A DNA stretch of 64,000 nt from Halisarca cf. caerulea (Eukaryota; Porifera; Demospongiae; Chondrillida; Halisarcidae). This document shows positions 24,319-37,192 of the stretch, in pieces. The stretch lies in contig CAUJGJ010000093.1 in the NCBI GenBank assembly GCA_963170055.1, positions 1,326,001 to 1,390,000 on the forward strand, read 5' to 3'. Both the position numbers and the translations under genes were made by a program. Position 1 is the first letter of the stretch; the number at the start of each line of letters is the position of its first letter. The notes beneath the pieces were generated by a model. That model made no database searches and was not told the DNA's origin. It was given only the letters and a program-made list of their open reading frames with translations.

Positions 24319-27300
24319 CTTTAAAATGTTAACGTTGCTAAATTTAATTTTATCATAAGAATAAAATTCCCAAAGTTGCAAATATCTTAAAAACTGACTT
24401 AGTAACTTTCATTTAAAGCAAATTTCAGCTTAAACAACTATTCCAATGTCTCTTTAAAATGTTAACGTTGCTAAATTTAATTTTATCATAAGAATAAAAT
24501 TGTCAAAGTTGCAAATATCTTAAAAACTGACTTAGTAACTTTCATTTAAAGCAAATTTCAGCTTAAACAACTATTCCAATGTCTCTTTAAAATGTTAACG
24601 TTGCTAAATTTAATTTTATCATAAGAATAAAATTGTCAAAGTTGAAAATATCTTAAAAACTTACTTAGTAACTTTCATTTAATGCAAATTTCAGCTTAAA
24701 CAACTATTCCAATGTCTCTTTAAAATGCTAACGTTGCTAAATTTAATTTTATCATAAGAACAAAATTGTCAAAAATGCAAATATCTTAAAAACTGACTTA
24801 GTAACTTTCATTTAATGCAAATTTCAGCTTAAACAACTATTCCAATGTCTCTTTAAAATGTTAACGTTGCTAAATTTAATTTTATCATAAGAATAAAATT
24901 CCCAAAGTTGCAAATATCTTAAAAACTGACTCAGTAACTTTCATTTAAAGCAAATATAAGCTTAAACAACTATTCCAATGTCTCTTTAAAATGTTAACGT
25001 TGCTAAATTTAATTTTATCATAAGAATAAAATTCCCAAAGTTGAAAATATCTTAGAAACTGACTTAGTAACTTTCATTTAAAGGAAATTTCAGCTTAAAC
25101 AACTATTCCAAAGTCTAGTTAAAATGGTAACGTTGCTAAATTTAATTTTATCATAAGAATAAAATTGTCAAAGTTGCAAATATCTTAAAAACTGACTTAG
25201 TAACTTTCATTTAAAGCAAATTTCAGCTTAAACAACTATTCCAATGTCTCTTTAAAATGTTAACGTTGCTAAATTTAATTTTATCATAAGAATAAAATTG
25301 TCAAAGTTGAAAATATCTTAAAAACTTACTTAGTAACTTTCATTTAATGCAAATTTCAGCTTAAACAACTATTCCAATGTCTCTTTAAAATGCTAACGTT
25401 GCTAAATTTAATTTTATCATAAGAACAAAATTGTCAAAAATGCAAATATCTTAAAAACTGACTTAGTAACTTTCATTTAATGCAAATTTCAGCTTAAACA
25501 ACTATTCCAATGTCTCTTTAAAATGTTAACGTTGCTAAATTTAATTTTATCATAAGAATAAATTTCCCAAAGTTGCAAATATCTTAAAAACTGACTTAGT
25601 AACTTTCATTTAAAGCAAATTTCAGCTTAAACAACTATTCCAATGTCTCTTTAAAATGTTAACGTTGCTAAATTTAATTTTATCATAAGAATAAAATTGT
25701 CAAAGTTGCAAATATCTTAAAAACTAACTTAGTAACTTTCATTTAAAGCAAATTTCAGCTTAAACAACTATTCCAATGTCTCTTTAAAATGTTAACGTTG
25801 CTAAATTTAATTTTATCATAAGAATAAAATTCCCAAAGTTGCAAATATCTTAAAAACTGACTTAGTAACTTTCATTTAAAGCAAATTTCAGCTTAAACAA
25901 CTATTCCAATGTCTCTTTAAAATGTTAACGTTGCTAAATTTGATTTTATCATAAGAATAAAATTCCCAAAGTTGAAAATATCTTAAAACTGACTTAGTAA
26001 CTTTCATTTAAAGCAAATATCAGCTTAAACAACTATTCCAATGTCTGTTTAAAATGTTAACGTTGCTAAATTTAATTTTATCATAAGAATAAAATTCCCA
26101 AAGTTGCAAATATCTTAAAAACTTACTTAGTAACTTTCATTTAAAGCAAATTTCAGCTTAAACAACTATTCCAATGTCTCTTTAAAATGTTAACGTTGCT
26201 AAATTTGATTTTATCATAAGAATAAAATTCCCAAAGTTGAAAATATCTTAAAACTGACTTAGTAACTTTCATTTAAAGCAAATATCAGCTTAAACAACTA
26301 TTCCAATGTCTGTTTAAAATGTTAACGTTGCTAAATTTAATTTTATCATAAGAATAAAATTCCCAAAGTTGCAAATATCTTAAAAACTTACTTAGTAACT
26401 TTCATTTAAAGCAAATTTCAGCTTAAACAACTATTCCAATGTCTCTTTAAAATGCTAACGTTGCTAAATTTAATTTTATCATAAAAATAAAATTCCCAAA
26501 GTTGCAAATATCTTAAAAACTGACTCAGTAACTTTCATTTAAAGCAAATATAAGCTTAAACAACTATTCCAATGTCTCTTTAAAATGTTAACGTTGCTAA
26601 ATTTATCATAAGAATAAAATTCCCAAAGTTGAAAATATCTTAGAAACTGACTTAGTAACTTTCATTTAAAGGAAATTTCAGCTTAAACAACTATTCCAAA
26701 GTCTAGTTAAAATGGTAACGTTGCTAAATTTAATTTTATCATAAGAATAAAATTCCCAAAGTTGCAAATATCTTAAAAACTGACTTAGTAACTTTCATTT
26801 AAAGCAAATTTCAGCTTAAACAACTATTCCAATGTCTCTTTAAAATGTTAACGTTGCTAAATTTAATTTTATCATAAGAATAAAATTCCCAAAGTTGCAA
26901 ATATCTTAAAAACTGACTTAGTAACTTTCATTTAAAGCAAATTTCAGCTTAAACAACTATTCCAATGTCTCTTTAAAATGTTAACGTTGCTAAATTTAAT
27001 TTTATCATAAGAATAAAATTGTCAAAGTTGCAAATATCTTAAAAACTGACTTAGTAACTTTCATTTAAAGCAAATTTCAGCTTAAACAACTATTCCAATG
27101 TCTCTTTAAAATGCTAACGTTGCTAAATTTAATTTTATCATAAAAATAAAATTCCCAAAGTTGCAAATATCTTAAAAACTGACTCAGTAACTTTCATTTA
27201 AAGCAAATATAAGCTTAAACAACTATTCCAATGTCTCTTTAAAATGTTAACGTTGCTAAATTTATCATAAGAATAAAATTCCCAAAGTTGAAAATATCTT

Positions 27301-27496
27301 AGAAACTGACTTAGTAACTTTCATTTAAAGGAAATTTCAGCTTAAACAACTATTCCAAAGTCTAGTTAAAATGGTAACGTTGCTAAATTTAATTTTATCA
27401 TAAGAATAAAATTCCCAAAGTTGCAAATATCTTAAAAACTGACTTAGTAACTTTCATTTAAAGCAAATTTCAGCTTAAACAACTATTCCAATGTCT
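22729..27496. repeat. Overlapping 17-monomer (2,254 bp) and 5-monomer (659 bp) repeats
   Basis: Within and after the left 22-monomer copy, markers also repeat at 2,254 bp (17 x 133 - 7): ctag at 22861 and 25115, the gaaaatatc unit at 23055 and 25309, and taaattt at 23305 and 25559. The second copy carries an extra pair of units: the short atcttaaaactg unit and its neighbour occur twice, near 25940 and 26205. This shifts the next ctag to 26703. A 5-monomer repeat then gives ctag at 27362 (659 bp = 5 x 133 - 6), with the 6-bp deletion also duplicated (near 26601 and 27259). Confidence 0.75.
24061..24109. repeat. 6-bp deletion variant in the AT tract (first of four)
   Basis: Here gctaaattt runs straight into atcataag, so six bases of aaatttaattttatc are missing and the unit is 127 bp long. 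The same deletion is present near 26601, 27259 and 30177 and nowhere else that I could find. Each time it follows a ctgactcag unit and precedes a ttagaaactg unit. It is the largest indel in the window and marks one lineage of copied segments. Loss between repeated att motifs by replication slippage is the likely cause. Confidence 0.85.
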
Positions 27497-30414
27497 CTTT
27501 AAAATGTTAACGTTGCTAAATTTAATTTTATCATAAGAATAAAATTCCCAAAGTTGCAAATATCTTAAAAACTGACTTAGTAACTTTCATTTAAAGCAAA
27601 TTTCAGCTTAAACAACTATTCCAATGTCTCTTTAAAATGTTAACGTTGCTAAATTTAATTTTATCATAAGAATAAAATTGTCAAAGTTGCAAATATCTTA
27701 AAAACTGACTTAGTAACTTTCATTTAAAGCAAATTTCAGCTTAAACAACTATTCCAATGTCTCTTTAAAATGTTAACGTTGCTAAATTTAATTTTATCAT
27801 AAGAATAAAATTGTCAAAGTTGAAAATATCTTAAAAACTTACTTAGTAACTTTCATTTAAGGCAAATTTCAGCTTAAACAACTATTCCAATGTCTCTTTA
27901 AAATGCTAACGTTGCTAAATTTAATTTTATCATAAGAACAAAATTGTCAAAAATGCAAATATCTTAAAAACTGACTTAGTAACTTTCATTTAATGCAAAT
28001 TTCAGCTTAAACAACTATTCCAATGTCTCTTTAAAATGTTAACGTTGCTAAATTTAATTTTATCATAAGAATAAAATTCCCAAAGTTGCAAATATCTTAA
28101 AAACTGACTTAGTAACTTTCATTTAAAGCAAATTTCAGCTTAAACAACTATTCCAATGTCTCTTTAAAATGTTAACGTTGCTAAATTTAATTTTATCATA
28201 AGAATAAAATTGTCAAAGTTGCAAATATCTTAAAAACTAACTTAGTAACTTTCATTTAAAGCAAATTTCAGCTTAAACAACTATTCCAATGTCTCTTTAA
28301 AATGTTAACGTTGCTAAATTTAATTTTATCATAAGAATAAAATTCCCAAAGTTGCAAATATCTTAAAAACTGACTTAGTAACTTTCATTTAAAGCAAATT
28401 TCAGCTTAAACAACTATTCCAATGTCTCTTTAAAATGTTAACGTTGCTAAATTTGATTTTATCATAAGAATAAATTTCCCAAAGTTGAAAATATCTTAAA
28501 ACTGACTTAGTAACTTTCATTTAAAGCAAATATCAGCTTAAACAACTATTCCAATGTCTGTTTAAAATGTTAACGTTGCTAAATTTAATTTTATCATAAG
28601 AATAAAATTCCCAAAGTTGCAAATATCTTAAAAACTTACTTAGTAACTTTCATTTAATGCAAATTTCAGCTTAAACAACTATTCCAATGTCTCTTTAAAA
28701 TGCTAACGTTGCTAAATTTAATTTTATCATAAAAATAAAATTCCCAAAGTTGCAAATATCTTAAAAACTGACTCAGTAACTTTCATTTAAAGCAAATATA
28801 AGCTTAAACAACTATTCCAATGTCTCTTTAAAATGTTAACGTTGCTAAATTTAATTTTATCATAAGAATAAAATTCCCAAAGTTGAAAATATCTTAGAAA
28901 CTGACTTAGTAACTTTCATTTAAAGGAAATTTCAGCTTAAACAACTATTCCAAAGTCTAGTTAAAATGGTAACGTTGCTAAATTTAATTTTATCATAAGA
29001 ATAAAATTGTCAAAGTTGCAAATATCTTAAAAACTGACTTAGTAACTTTCATTTAAAGCAAATTTCAGCTTAAACAACTATTCCAATGTCTCTTTAAAAT
29101 GTTAACGTTGCTAAATTTAATTTTATCATAAGAATAAAATTGTCAAAGTTGAAAATATCTTAAAAACTTACTTAGTAACTTTCATTTAATGCAAATTTCA
29201 GCTTAAACAACTATTCCAATGTCTCTTTAAAATGCTAACGTTGCTAAATTTAATTTTATCATAAGAACAAAATTGTCAAAAATGCAAATATCTTAAAAAC
29301 TGACTTAGTAACTTTCATTTAATGCAAATTTCAGCTTAAACAACTATTCCAATGTCTCTTTAAAATGTTAACGTTGCTAAATTTAATTTTATCATAAGAA
29401 TAAATTTCCCAAAGTTGCAAATATCTTAAAAACTGACTTAGTAACTTTCATTTAAAGCAAATTTCAGCTTAAACAACTATTCCAATGTCTCTTTAAAATG
29501 TTAACGTTGCTAAATTTAATTTTATCATAAGAATAAAATTGTCAAAGTTGCAAATATCTTAAAAACTAACTTAGTAACTTTCATTTAAAGCAAATTTCAG
29601 CTTAAACAACTATTCCAATGTCTCTTTAAAATGTTAACGTTGCTAAATTTAATTTTATCATAAGAATAAAATTCCCAAAGTTGCAAATATCTTAAAAACT
29701 GACTTAGTAACTTTCATTTAAAGCAAATTTCAGCTTAAACAACTATTCCAATGTCTCTTTAAAATGTTAACGTTGCTAAATTTGATTTTATCATAAGAAT
29801 AAAATTCCCAAAGTTGAAAATATCTTAAAACTGACTTAGTAACTTTCATTTAAAGCAAATATCAGCTTAAACAACTATTCCAATGTCTGTTTAAAATGTT
29901 AACGTTGCTAAATTTAATTTTATCATAAGAATAAAATTCCCAAAGTTGCAAATATCTTAAAAACTTACTTAGTAACTTTCATTTAAAGCAAATTTCAGCT
30001 TAAACAACTATTCCAATGTCTCTTTAAAATGCTAACGTTGCTAAATTTAATTTTATCATAAAAATAAAATTCCCAAAGTTGCAAATATCTTAAAAACTGA
30101 CTCAGTAACTTTCATTTAAAGCAAATATAAGCTTAAACAACTATTCCAATGTCTCTTTAAAATGTTAACGTTGCTAAATTTATCATAAGAATAAAATTCC
30201 CAAAGTTGAAAATATCTTAGAAACTGACTTAGTAACTTTCATTTAAAGGAAATTTCAGCTTAAACAACTATTCCAAAGTCTAGTTAAAATGGTAACGTTG
30301 CTAAATTTAATTTTATCATAAGAATAAAATTCCCAAAGTTGCAAATATCTTAAAAACTGACTTAGTAACTTTCATTTAAAGCAAATTTCAGCTTAAACAA
30401 CTATTCCAATGTCT
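27497..30414. repeat. 22-monomer segment, right copy of 21401-24318
   Basis: This is the downstream copy of the 22-monomer block at an exact 6,096-bp offset throughout, and it is also 2,918 bp long. Private changes include ttaaggcaaa near 27857 and gaataaattt in the short unit near 28475. The left boundary at 27497 falls inside the 17-mer and 5-mer overlap zone. The right boundary at 30415 begins a run of gaacaaaatt units that has no counterpart after 24318. Confidence 0.88.
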
Positions 30415-30946
30415 CTTTAAAATGTTAACGTTGCTAAATTTAATTTTATCATAAGAACAAAATTGTCAAAGTTGCAAATATCTTAAAAACTGACTTAGTA
30501 ACTTTCATTTAAAGCAAATTTCAGCTTAAACAACTATTCCAATGTCTCTTTAAAATGTTAACGTTGCTAAATTTAATTTTATCATAAGAACAAAATTGTC
30601 AAAGTTGCAAATATCTTAAAAACTGACTTAGTAACTTTCATTTAAAGCAAATTTCAGCTTAAACAACTATTCCAATGTCTCTTTAAAATGTTAACGTTGC
30701 TAAATTTAATTTTATCATAAGAACAAAATTGTCAAAGTTGCAAATATCTTAAAAACTGACTTAGTAACTTTCATTTAAAGCAAATTTCAGCTTAAACAAC
30801 TATTCCAATGTCTCTTTAAAATGTTAACGTTGCTAAATTTAATTTTATCATAAGAACAAAATTGTCAAAGTTGAAAATATCTTAAAAACTGACTTAGTAA
30901 CTTTCATTTAATGCAAATTTCAGCTTAAACAACTATTCCAATGTCT
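30415..30946. repeat. Run of gaacaaaatt monomers
   Basis: Four successive units carry gaacaaaatt with gtcaaagttg. The first three (30415-30813) look identical and the fourth has gaaaatatc and aatgc. The run starts exactly where the 22-monomer duplication ends, so the boundary is also a site of local amplification. A comparable run is at 36395-36926. Confidence 0.75.
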
Positions 30947-33900
30947 CTTTAAAATGTTAACGTTGCTAAATTTGATTTTATCATAAGAATAAAATTCCCA
31001 AAGTTGAAAATATCTTAAAACTGACTTAGTAACTTTCATTTAAAGCAAATATCAGCTTAAACAACTATTCCAATGTCTGTTTAAAATGTTAACGTTGCTA
31101 AATTTAATTTTATCATAAGAATAAAATTCCCAAAGTTGCAAATATCTTAAAAACTTACTTAGTAACTTTCATTTAAAGCAAATTTCAGCTTAAACAACTA
31201 TTCCAATGTCTCTTTAAAATGCTAACGTTGCTAAATTTAATTTTATCATAAGAATAAAATTCCCAAAGTTGAAAATATCTTAGAAACTGACTTAGTAACT
31301 TTCATTTAAAGGAAATTTCAGCTTAAACAACTATTCCAAAGTCTAGTTAAAATGGTAACGTTGCTAAATTTAATTTTATCATAAGAATAAAATTCCCAAA
31401 GTTGCAAATATCTTAAAAACTGACTTAGTAACTTTCATTTAAAGCAAATTTCAGCTTAAACAACTATTCCAATGTCTCTTTAAAATGTTAACGTTGCTAA
31501 ATTTAATTTTATCATAAGAACAAAATTGTCAAAGTTGCAAATATCTTAAAAACTGACTTAGTAACTTTCATTTAAAGCAAATTTCAGCTTAAACAACTAT
31601 TCCAATGTCTCTTTAAAATGTTAACGTTGCTAAATTTAATTTTATCATAAGAATAAAATTGTCAAAGTTGCAAATATCTTAAAAACTGACTTTGTAACTT
31701 TCATTTAAAGCAAATATCAACTTAAATAACTATTCCAATATCTCTTTAAAATGTTAACGTTTCTAAATTTAATTTTATCATAAGAATAAAATTCCCAAAG
31801 TTGCAAATATCTTAAAAACTTACTTAGTAACTTTCATTTAATGCAAATTTCAGCTTAAACAACTATTCCAATGTCTCTTTAAAATGCTAACGTTGCTAAA
31901 TTTAATTTTATCATAAGAACAAAATTGTCAAAAATGCAAATATCTTAAAAACTGACTTAGTAACTTTCATTTAATGCAAATTTCAGCTTAAACAACTATT
32001 CCAATGTCTCTTTAAAATGTTAACGTTGCTAAATTTAATTTTATCATAAGAATAAAATTCCCAAAGTTGCAAATATCTTAAAAACTGACTTAGTAACTTT
32101 CATTTAAAGCAAATTTAAGCTTAAACAACTATTCCAATGTCTCTTTAAAATGTTAACGTTGCTAAATTTAATTTTATCATAAGAATAAAATGGTCAAAGT
32201 TGCAAATATCTTAAAAACTGACTTAGTAACTTTCATTTAAAGCAAATTTCAGCTTAAACAACTATTCCAATGTCTCTTTAAAATGTTAACATTGCTAAAT
32301 TTAATTTTATCATAAGAATAAAATTGTCAAAGTTGAAAATATCTTAAAAACTTACTTAGTAACTTTCATTTAATGCAAATTTCAGCTTAAACAACTATTC
32401 CAATGTCTCTTTAAAATGCTAACGTTGCTAAAATTAATTTTATCATAAGAACAAAATTGTCAAAAATGCAAATATCTTAAAAACTGACTTAGTAACTTTC
32501 ATTTAATGCAAATTTCAGCTTAAACAACTATTCCAATGTCTCTTTAAAATGTTAACGTTGCTAAATTTAATTTTATCATAAGAATAAAATTCCCAAAGTT
32601 GCAAATATCTTAAAAACTGACTTAATAACTTTCATTTAAAGCAAATTTCAGCTTAAACAACTATTCCAATGTCTCTTTAAAATGTTAACGTTGCTAAATT
32701 TAATTTTATCATAAGAATAAAATTGTCAAAGTTGCAAATATCTTAAAAACTAACTTAGTAACTTTCATTTAAAGCAAATTTCAGCTTAAACAACTATTCC
32801 AATGTCTCTTTAAAATGTTAACGTTGCTAAATTTAATTTTATCATAAGAATAAAATTCCCAAAGTTGCAAATATCTTAAAAACTGACTTAGTAACTTTCA
32901 TTTAAAGCAAATTTCAGCTTAAACAACTATTCCAATGTCTCTTTAAAATGTTAACGTTGCTAAATTTAATTTTATCATAAGAATAAAATTGTCAAAGTTG
33001 CAAATATCTTAAAAACTGACTTAGTAACTTTCATTTAAAGCAAATTTCAGCTTAAACAACTATTCCAATGTCTCTTTAAAATGTTAACGTTGCTAAATTT
33101 AATTTTATCATAAGAATAAAATTGTCAAAGTTGAAAATATCTTAAAAACTTACTTAGTAACTTTCATTTAATGCAAATTTCAGCTTAAACAACTATTCCA
33201 ATGTCTCTTTAAAATGCTAACGTTGCTAAATTTAATTTTATCATAAGAACAAAATTGTCAAAATTGCAAATATCTTAAAAACTGACTTAGTAACTTTCAT
33301 TTAATGCAAATTTCAGCTTAAACAACTATTCCAATGTCTCTTTAAAATGTTAACGTTGCTAAATTTAATTTTATCATAAGAATAAAATTCCCAAAGTTGC
33401 AAATATCTTAAAAACTGACTTAGTAACTTTCATTTAAAGCAAATTTCAGCTTAAACAACTATTCCAATGTCTCTTTAAAATGTTAACGTTGCTAAATTTA
33501 ATTTTATCATAAGAATAAAATTGTCAAAGTTGCAAATATCTTAAAAACTTACTTAGTAACTTTCATTTAAAGCAAATTTCAGCTTAAACAACTATTCCAA
33601 TGTCTCTTTAAAATGCTAACGTTGCTAAATTTAATTTTATCATAAAAATAAAATTCCCAAAGTTGCAAATATCATAAAAACTGACTCAGTAACTTTCATT
33701 TAAAGCAAATATAAGCTTAAACAACTATTCCAATGTCTCTTTAAAATGTTAACGTTGCTAAATTTAATTTTATCATAAGAATAAAATTCCCAAAGTTGAA
33801 AATATCTTAGAAACTGACTTAGTAACTTTCATTTAAAGGAAATTTCAGCTTAAACAACTATTCCAAAGTCTAGTTAAAATGGTAACGTTGCTAAATTTAA

Positions 33901-35067
33901 TTTTATCATAAGAATAAAATTGTCAAAGTTGCAAATATCTTAAAAACTGACTTAGTAACTTTCATTTAAAGCAAATTTCAGCTTAAACAACTATTCCAAT
34001 GTCTCTTTAAAATGTTAACGTTGCTAAATTTAATTTTATCATAAGAATAAAATTGTCAAAGTTGAAAATATCTTAAAAACTTACTTAGTAACTTTCATTT
34101 AATGTAAATTTCAGCTTAAACAACTATTCCAATGTCTCTTTAAAATGCTAACGTTGCTAAATTTAATTTTATCATAAGAACAAAATTGTCAAAAATGCAA
34201 ATATCTTAAAAACTGACTTAGTAACTTTCATTTAATGCAAATTTCAGCTTAAACAACTATTCCAATGTCTCTTTAAAATGTTAACGTTGCTAAATTTAAT
34301 TTTATCATAAGAATAAAATTCCCAAAGTTGCAAATATCTTAAAAACTGACTTAGTAACTTTCATTTAAAGCAAATTTCAGCTTAAACAACTATTCCAATG
34401 TCTCTTTAAAATGTTAACGTTGCTAAATTTAATTTTATCATAAGAATAAAATTGTCAAAGTTGCAAATATCTTAAAAACTAACTTAGTAACTTTCATTTA
34501 AAGCAAATTTCAGCTTAAACAACTATTCCAATGTCTCTTTAAAATGTTAACGTTGCTAAATTTAATTTTATCATAAGAATAAAATTCCCAAAGTTGCAAA
34601 TATCTTAAAAACTGACTTAGTAACTTTCATTTAAAGCAAATTTCAGCTTAAACAACTATTCCAATGTCTCTTTAAAATGTTAACGTTGCTAAATTTAATT
34701 TTATCATAAGAATAAAATTCCCAAAGTTGAAAATATCTTAAAACTGACTTAGTAACTTTCATTTAAAGCAAATATCAGCTTAAACAACTATTCCAATGTC
34801 TGTTTAAAATGTTAACGTTGCTAAATTTAATTTTATCATAAGAATAAAATTCCCAAAGTTGCAAATATCTTAAAAACTTACTTAGTAACTTTCATTTAAA
34901 GCAAATTTCAGCTTAAACAACTATTCCAATGTCTCTTTAAAATGCTAACGTTGCTAAATTTAATTTTATCATAAAAATAAAATTCCCAAAGTTGCAAATA
35001 TCTTAAAAACTGACTCAGTAACTTTCATTTAAAGCAAATATAAGCTTAAACAACTATTCCAATGTCT
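30947..35067. repeat. Mosaic satellite segment with several rearranged marker units
   Basis: This segment is ordinary 133-bp satellite holding pieces of patterns seen elsewhere: short atcttaaaactg units near 31020 and 34740, tctagtt junctions with ctag at 31343 and 33870 (2,527 bp = 19 x 133 apart), and an isolated ctgactttgtaac unit at 31688 followed by ccaatatct. Private substitutions include aacattg at 32291 (CpG lost), aaaatggtc near 32188 and the single cataaaaac near 33674. No clean tandem HOR is evident and there is no non-satellite DNA. Confidence 0.7.
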
Positions 35068-35200
35068 CTTTAAAATGTTAACGTTGCTAAATTTAATTTT
35101 ATCATAAGAATAAAATTCCCAAAGTTGAAAATATCTTAGAAACTGACTTAGTAACTTTCATTTAAAGCAAATTTCAGCTTAAACAACTATTCCAATGTCT
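35068..35200. repeat. Hybrid monomer at a duplication boundary
   Basis: The left part of this unit has gaaaatatcttagaaactg, the mark of the monomer that elsewhere in 14-38 kb is always followed by ggaaatttc and the tctagtt end. Here the right part is ordinary (gcaaatttc, ccaatgtct, then ctttaaaatgtt). The change of type occurs between monomer positions ~76 and ~101. The unit directly precedes 35201, the left edge of the 15-monomer duplication, so it probably marks an exchange breakpoint. Units near 4710 and 7110 have a similar mixed form in an older context. Confidence 0.7.
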
Positions 35201-37192
35201 CTTTAAAATGTTAACGTTGCTAAATTTAATTTTATCATAAGAACAAAATTGTCAAAGTTGCAAATATCTTAAAAACTGACTTAGTAACTTTCATTTAAAG
35301 CAAATTTCAGCTTAAACAACTATTCCAATGTCTCTTTAAAATGTTAACGTTGCTAAATTTAATTTTATCATAAGAACAAAATTGTCAAAGTTGCAAATAT
35401 CTTAAAAACTTACTTAGTAACTTTCATTTAAAGCAAATTTCAGCTTAAACAACTATTCCAATGTCTCTTTAAAATGTTAACGTTGCTAAATTTAATTTTA
35501 TCATAAGAACAAAATTGTCAAAGTTGAAAATATCTTAAAAACTGACTTAGTAACTTTCATTTAAAGCAAATTTCAGCTTAAACAACTATTCCAATGTCTC
35601 TTTAAAATGCTAACGTTGCTAAATTTAATTTTATCATAAGAATAAAGTTCCCAAAGTTGCAAATATCTTAAAAACTGACTTAGTAACTTTCATTTAAAGC
35701 AAATTTCAGCTTAAACAACTATTCCAATGTCTCTTTAAAATGTTAACGTTGCTAAATTTAATTTTATCATAAGAATAAAATTGTCAAAGTTGCAAATATC
35801 TTAAAAACTGACTTAGTAACTTTCATTTAAAGCAAATTTCAGCTTAAACAACTATTCCAATGTCTCTTTAAAATGTTAACGTTGCTAAATTTAATTTTAT
35901 CATAAGAATAAAATTGTCAAAGTTGCAAATATCTTAAAAACTGACTTAGTAACTTTAATTTAAGCAAATTTCAGCTTAAACAACTATTCCAATGTCTCTT
36001 TAAAATGTTAACGTTGCTAAATTTAATTTTATCATAAGAACAAAATTGTCAAAGTTGCAAATATCTTAAAAACTGACTTAGTAACTTTCATTTAATGCAA
36101 ATTTCAGCTTAAACAACTATTCCAATGTCTCTTTAAAATGCTAACGTTGCTAAATTTAATTTTATCATAAGAATAAAATTCCCAAAGTTGCAAATATCTT
36201 AAAAACTGACTTAGTAACTTTCATTTAAAGCAAATTTCAGCTTAAACAACTATTCCAATGTCTCTTAAATGTTAACGTTGCTAAATTTAATTTTATCATA
36301 AGAATAAAATTGTCAAAGTTGCAAATATCTTAAAAACTGACTTAGTAACTTTCATTTAAAGCAAATTTCAGCTTAAACAACTATTCCAATGTCTCTTTAA
36401 AATGTTAACGTTGCTAAATTTAATTTTATCATAAGAACAAAATTGTCAAAGTTGCAAATATCTTAAAAACTGACTTAGTAACTTTCATTTAAAGCAAATT
36501 TCAGCTTAAACAACTATTCCAATGTCTCTTTAAAATGTTAACGTTGCTAAATTTAATTTTATCATAAGAACAAAATTGTCAAAGTTGCAAATATCTTAAA
36601 AACTGACTTAGTAACTTTCATTTAAAGCAAATTTCAGCTTAAACAACTATTCCAATGTCTCTTTAAAATGTTAACGTTGCTAAATTTAATTTTATCATAA
36701 GAACAAAATTGTCAAAGTTGCAAATATCTTAAAAACTGACTTAGTAACTTTCATTTAAAGCAAATTTCAGCTTAAACAACTATTCCAATGTCTCTTTAAA
36801 ATGTTAACGTTGCTAAATTTAATTTTATCATAAGAACAAAATTGTCAAAGTTGCAAATATCTTAAAAACTGACTTAGTAACTTTCATTTAAAGCAAATTT
36901 CAGCTTAAACAACTATTCCAATGTCTCTTTAAAATGTTAACGTTGCTAAATTTAATTTTATCATAAGAACAAAATTGTCAAAGTTGAAAATGTCTTAAAA
37001 ACTGACTTAGTAACTTTCATTTAAAGCAAATTTCAGCTTAAACAACTATTCCAATGTCTCTTTAAAATGCTAACGTTGCTCAATTTAATTTTATCATAAG
37101 AATAAAGTTCCCAAAGTTGCAAATATCTTAAAAACTGACTTAGTAACTTTCATTTAAAGCAAATTTCAGCTTAAACAACTATTCCAATGTCT
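35201..37192. repeat. 15-monomer segment, left copy (matched at 38256-40247)
   Basis: This 1,992-bp stretch (15 x 133 - 3) recurs 3,055 bp downstream. Paired markers: aataaagttc at 35641/38696 and 37101/40156; the 2-bp-short tctcttaaatg at 36261/39316; tgtctta at 36991/40046; caattt after gttgct at 37081/40136; and the one-base-short ttaatttaagc near 35956/39011. Single differences are cttac versus ctgac near 35410, aaagc versus aatgc near 35564, and tctcttt versus tctgttt near 36926/39981. A second, inner spacing of 1,460 bp (11 x 133 - 3) links the aataaagttc units at 35641 and 37101. Confidence 0.87.
36395..36926. repeat. Run of four gaacaaaatt monomers
   Basis: Four consecutive units of gttaacg, gaacaaaatt, gtcaaagttg, ctgac and aaagc type look identical, followed by one with gaaaatgtc. 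The same run recurs at 39450-39981 as part of the 3,055-bp copy. It therefore formed before that duplication. Confidence 0.75.
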
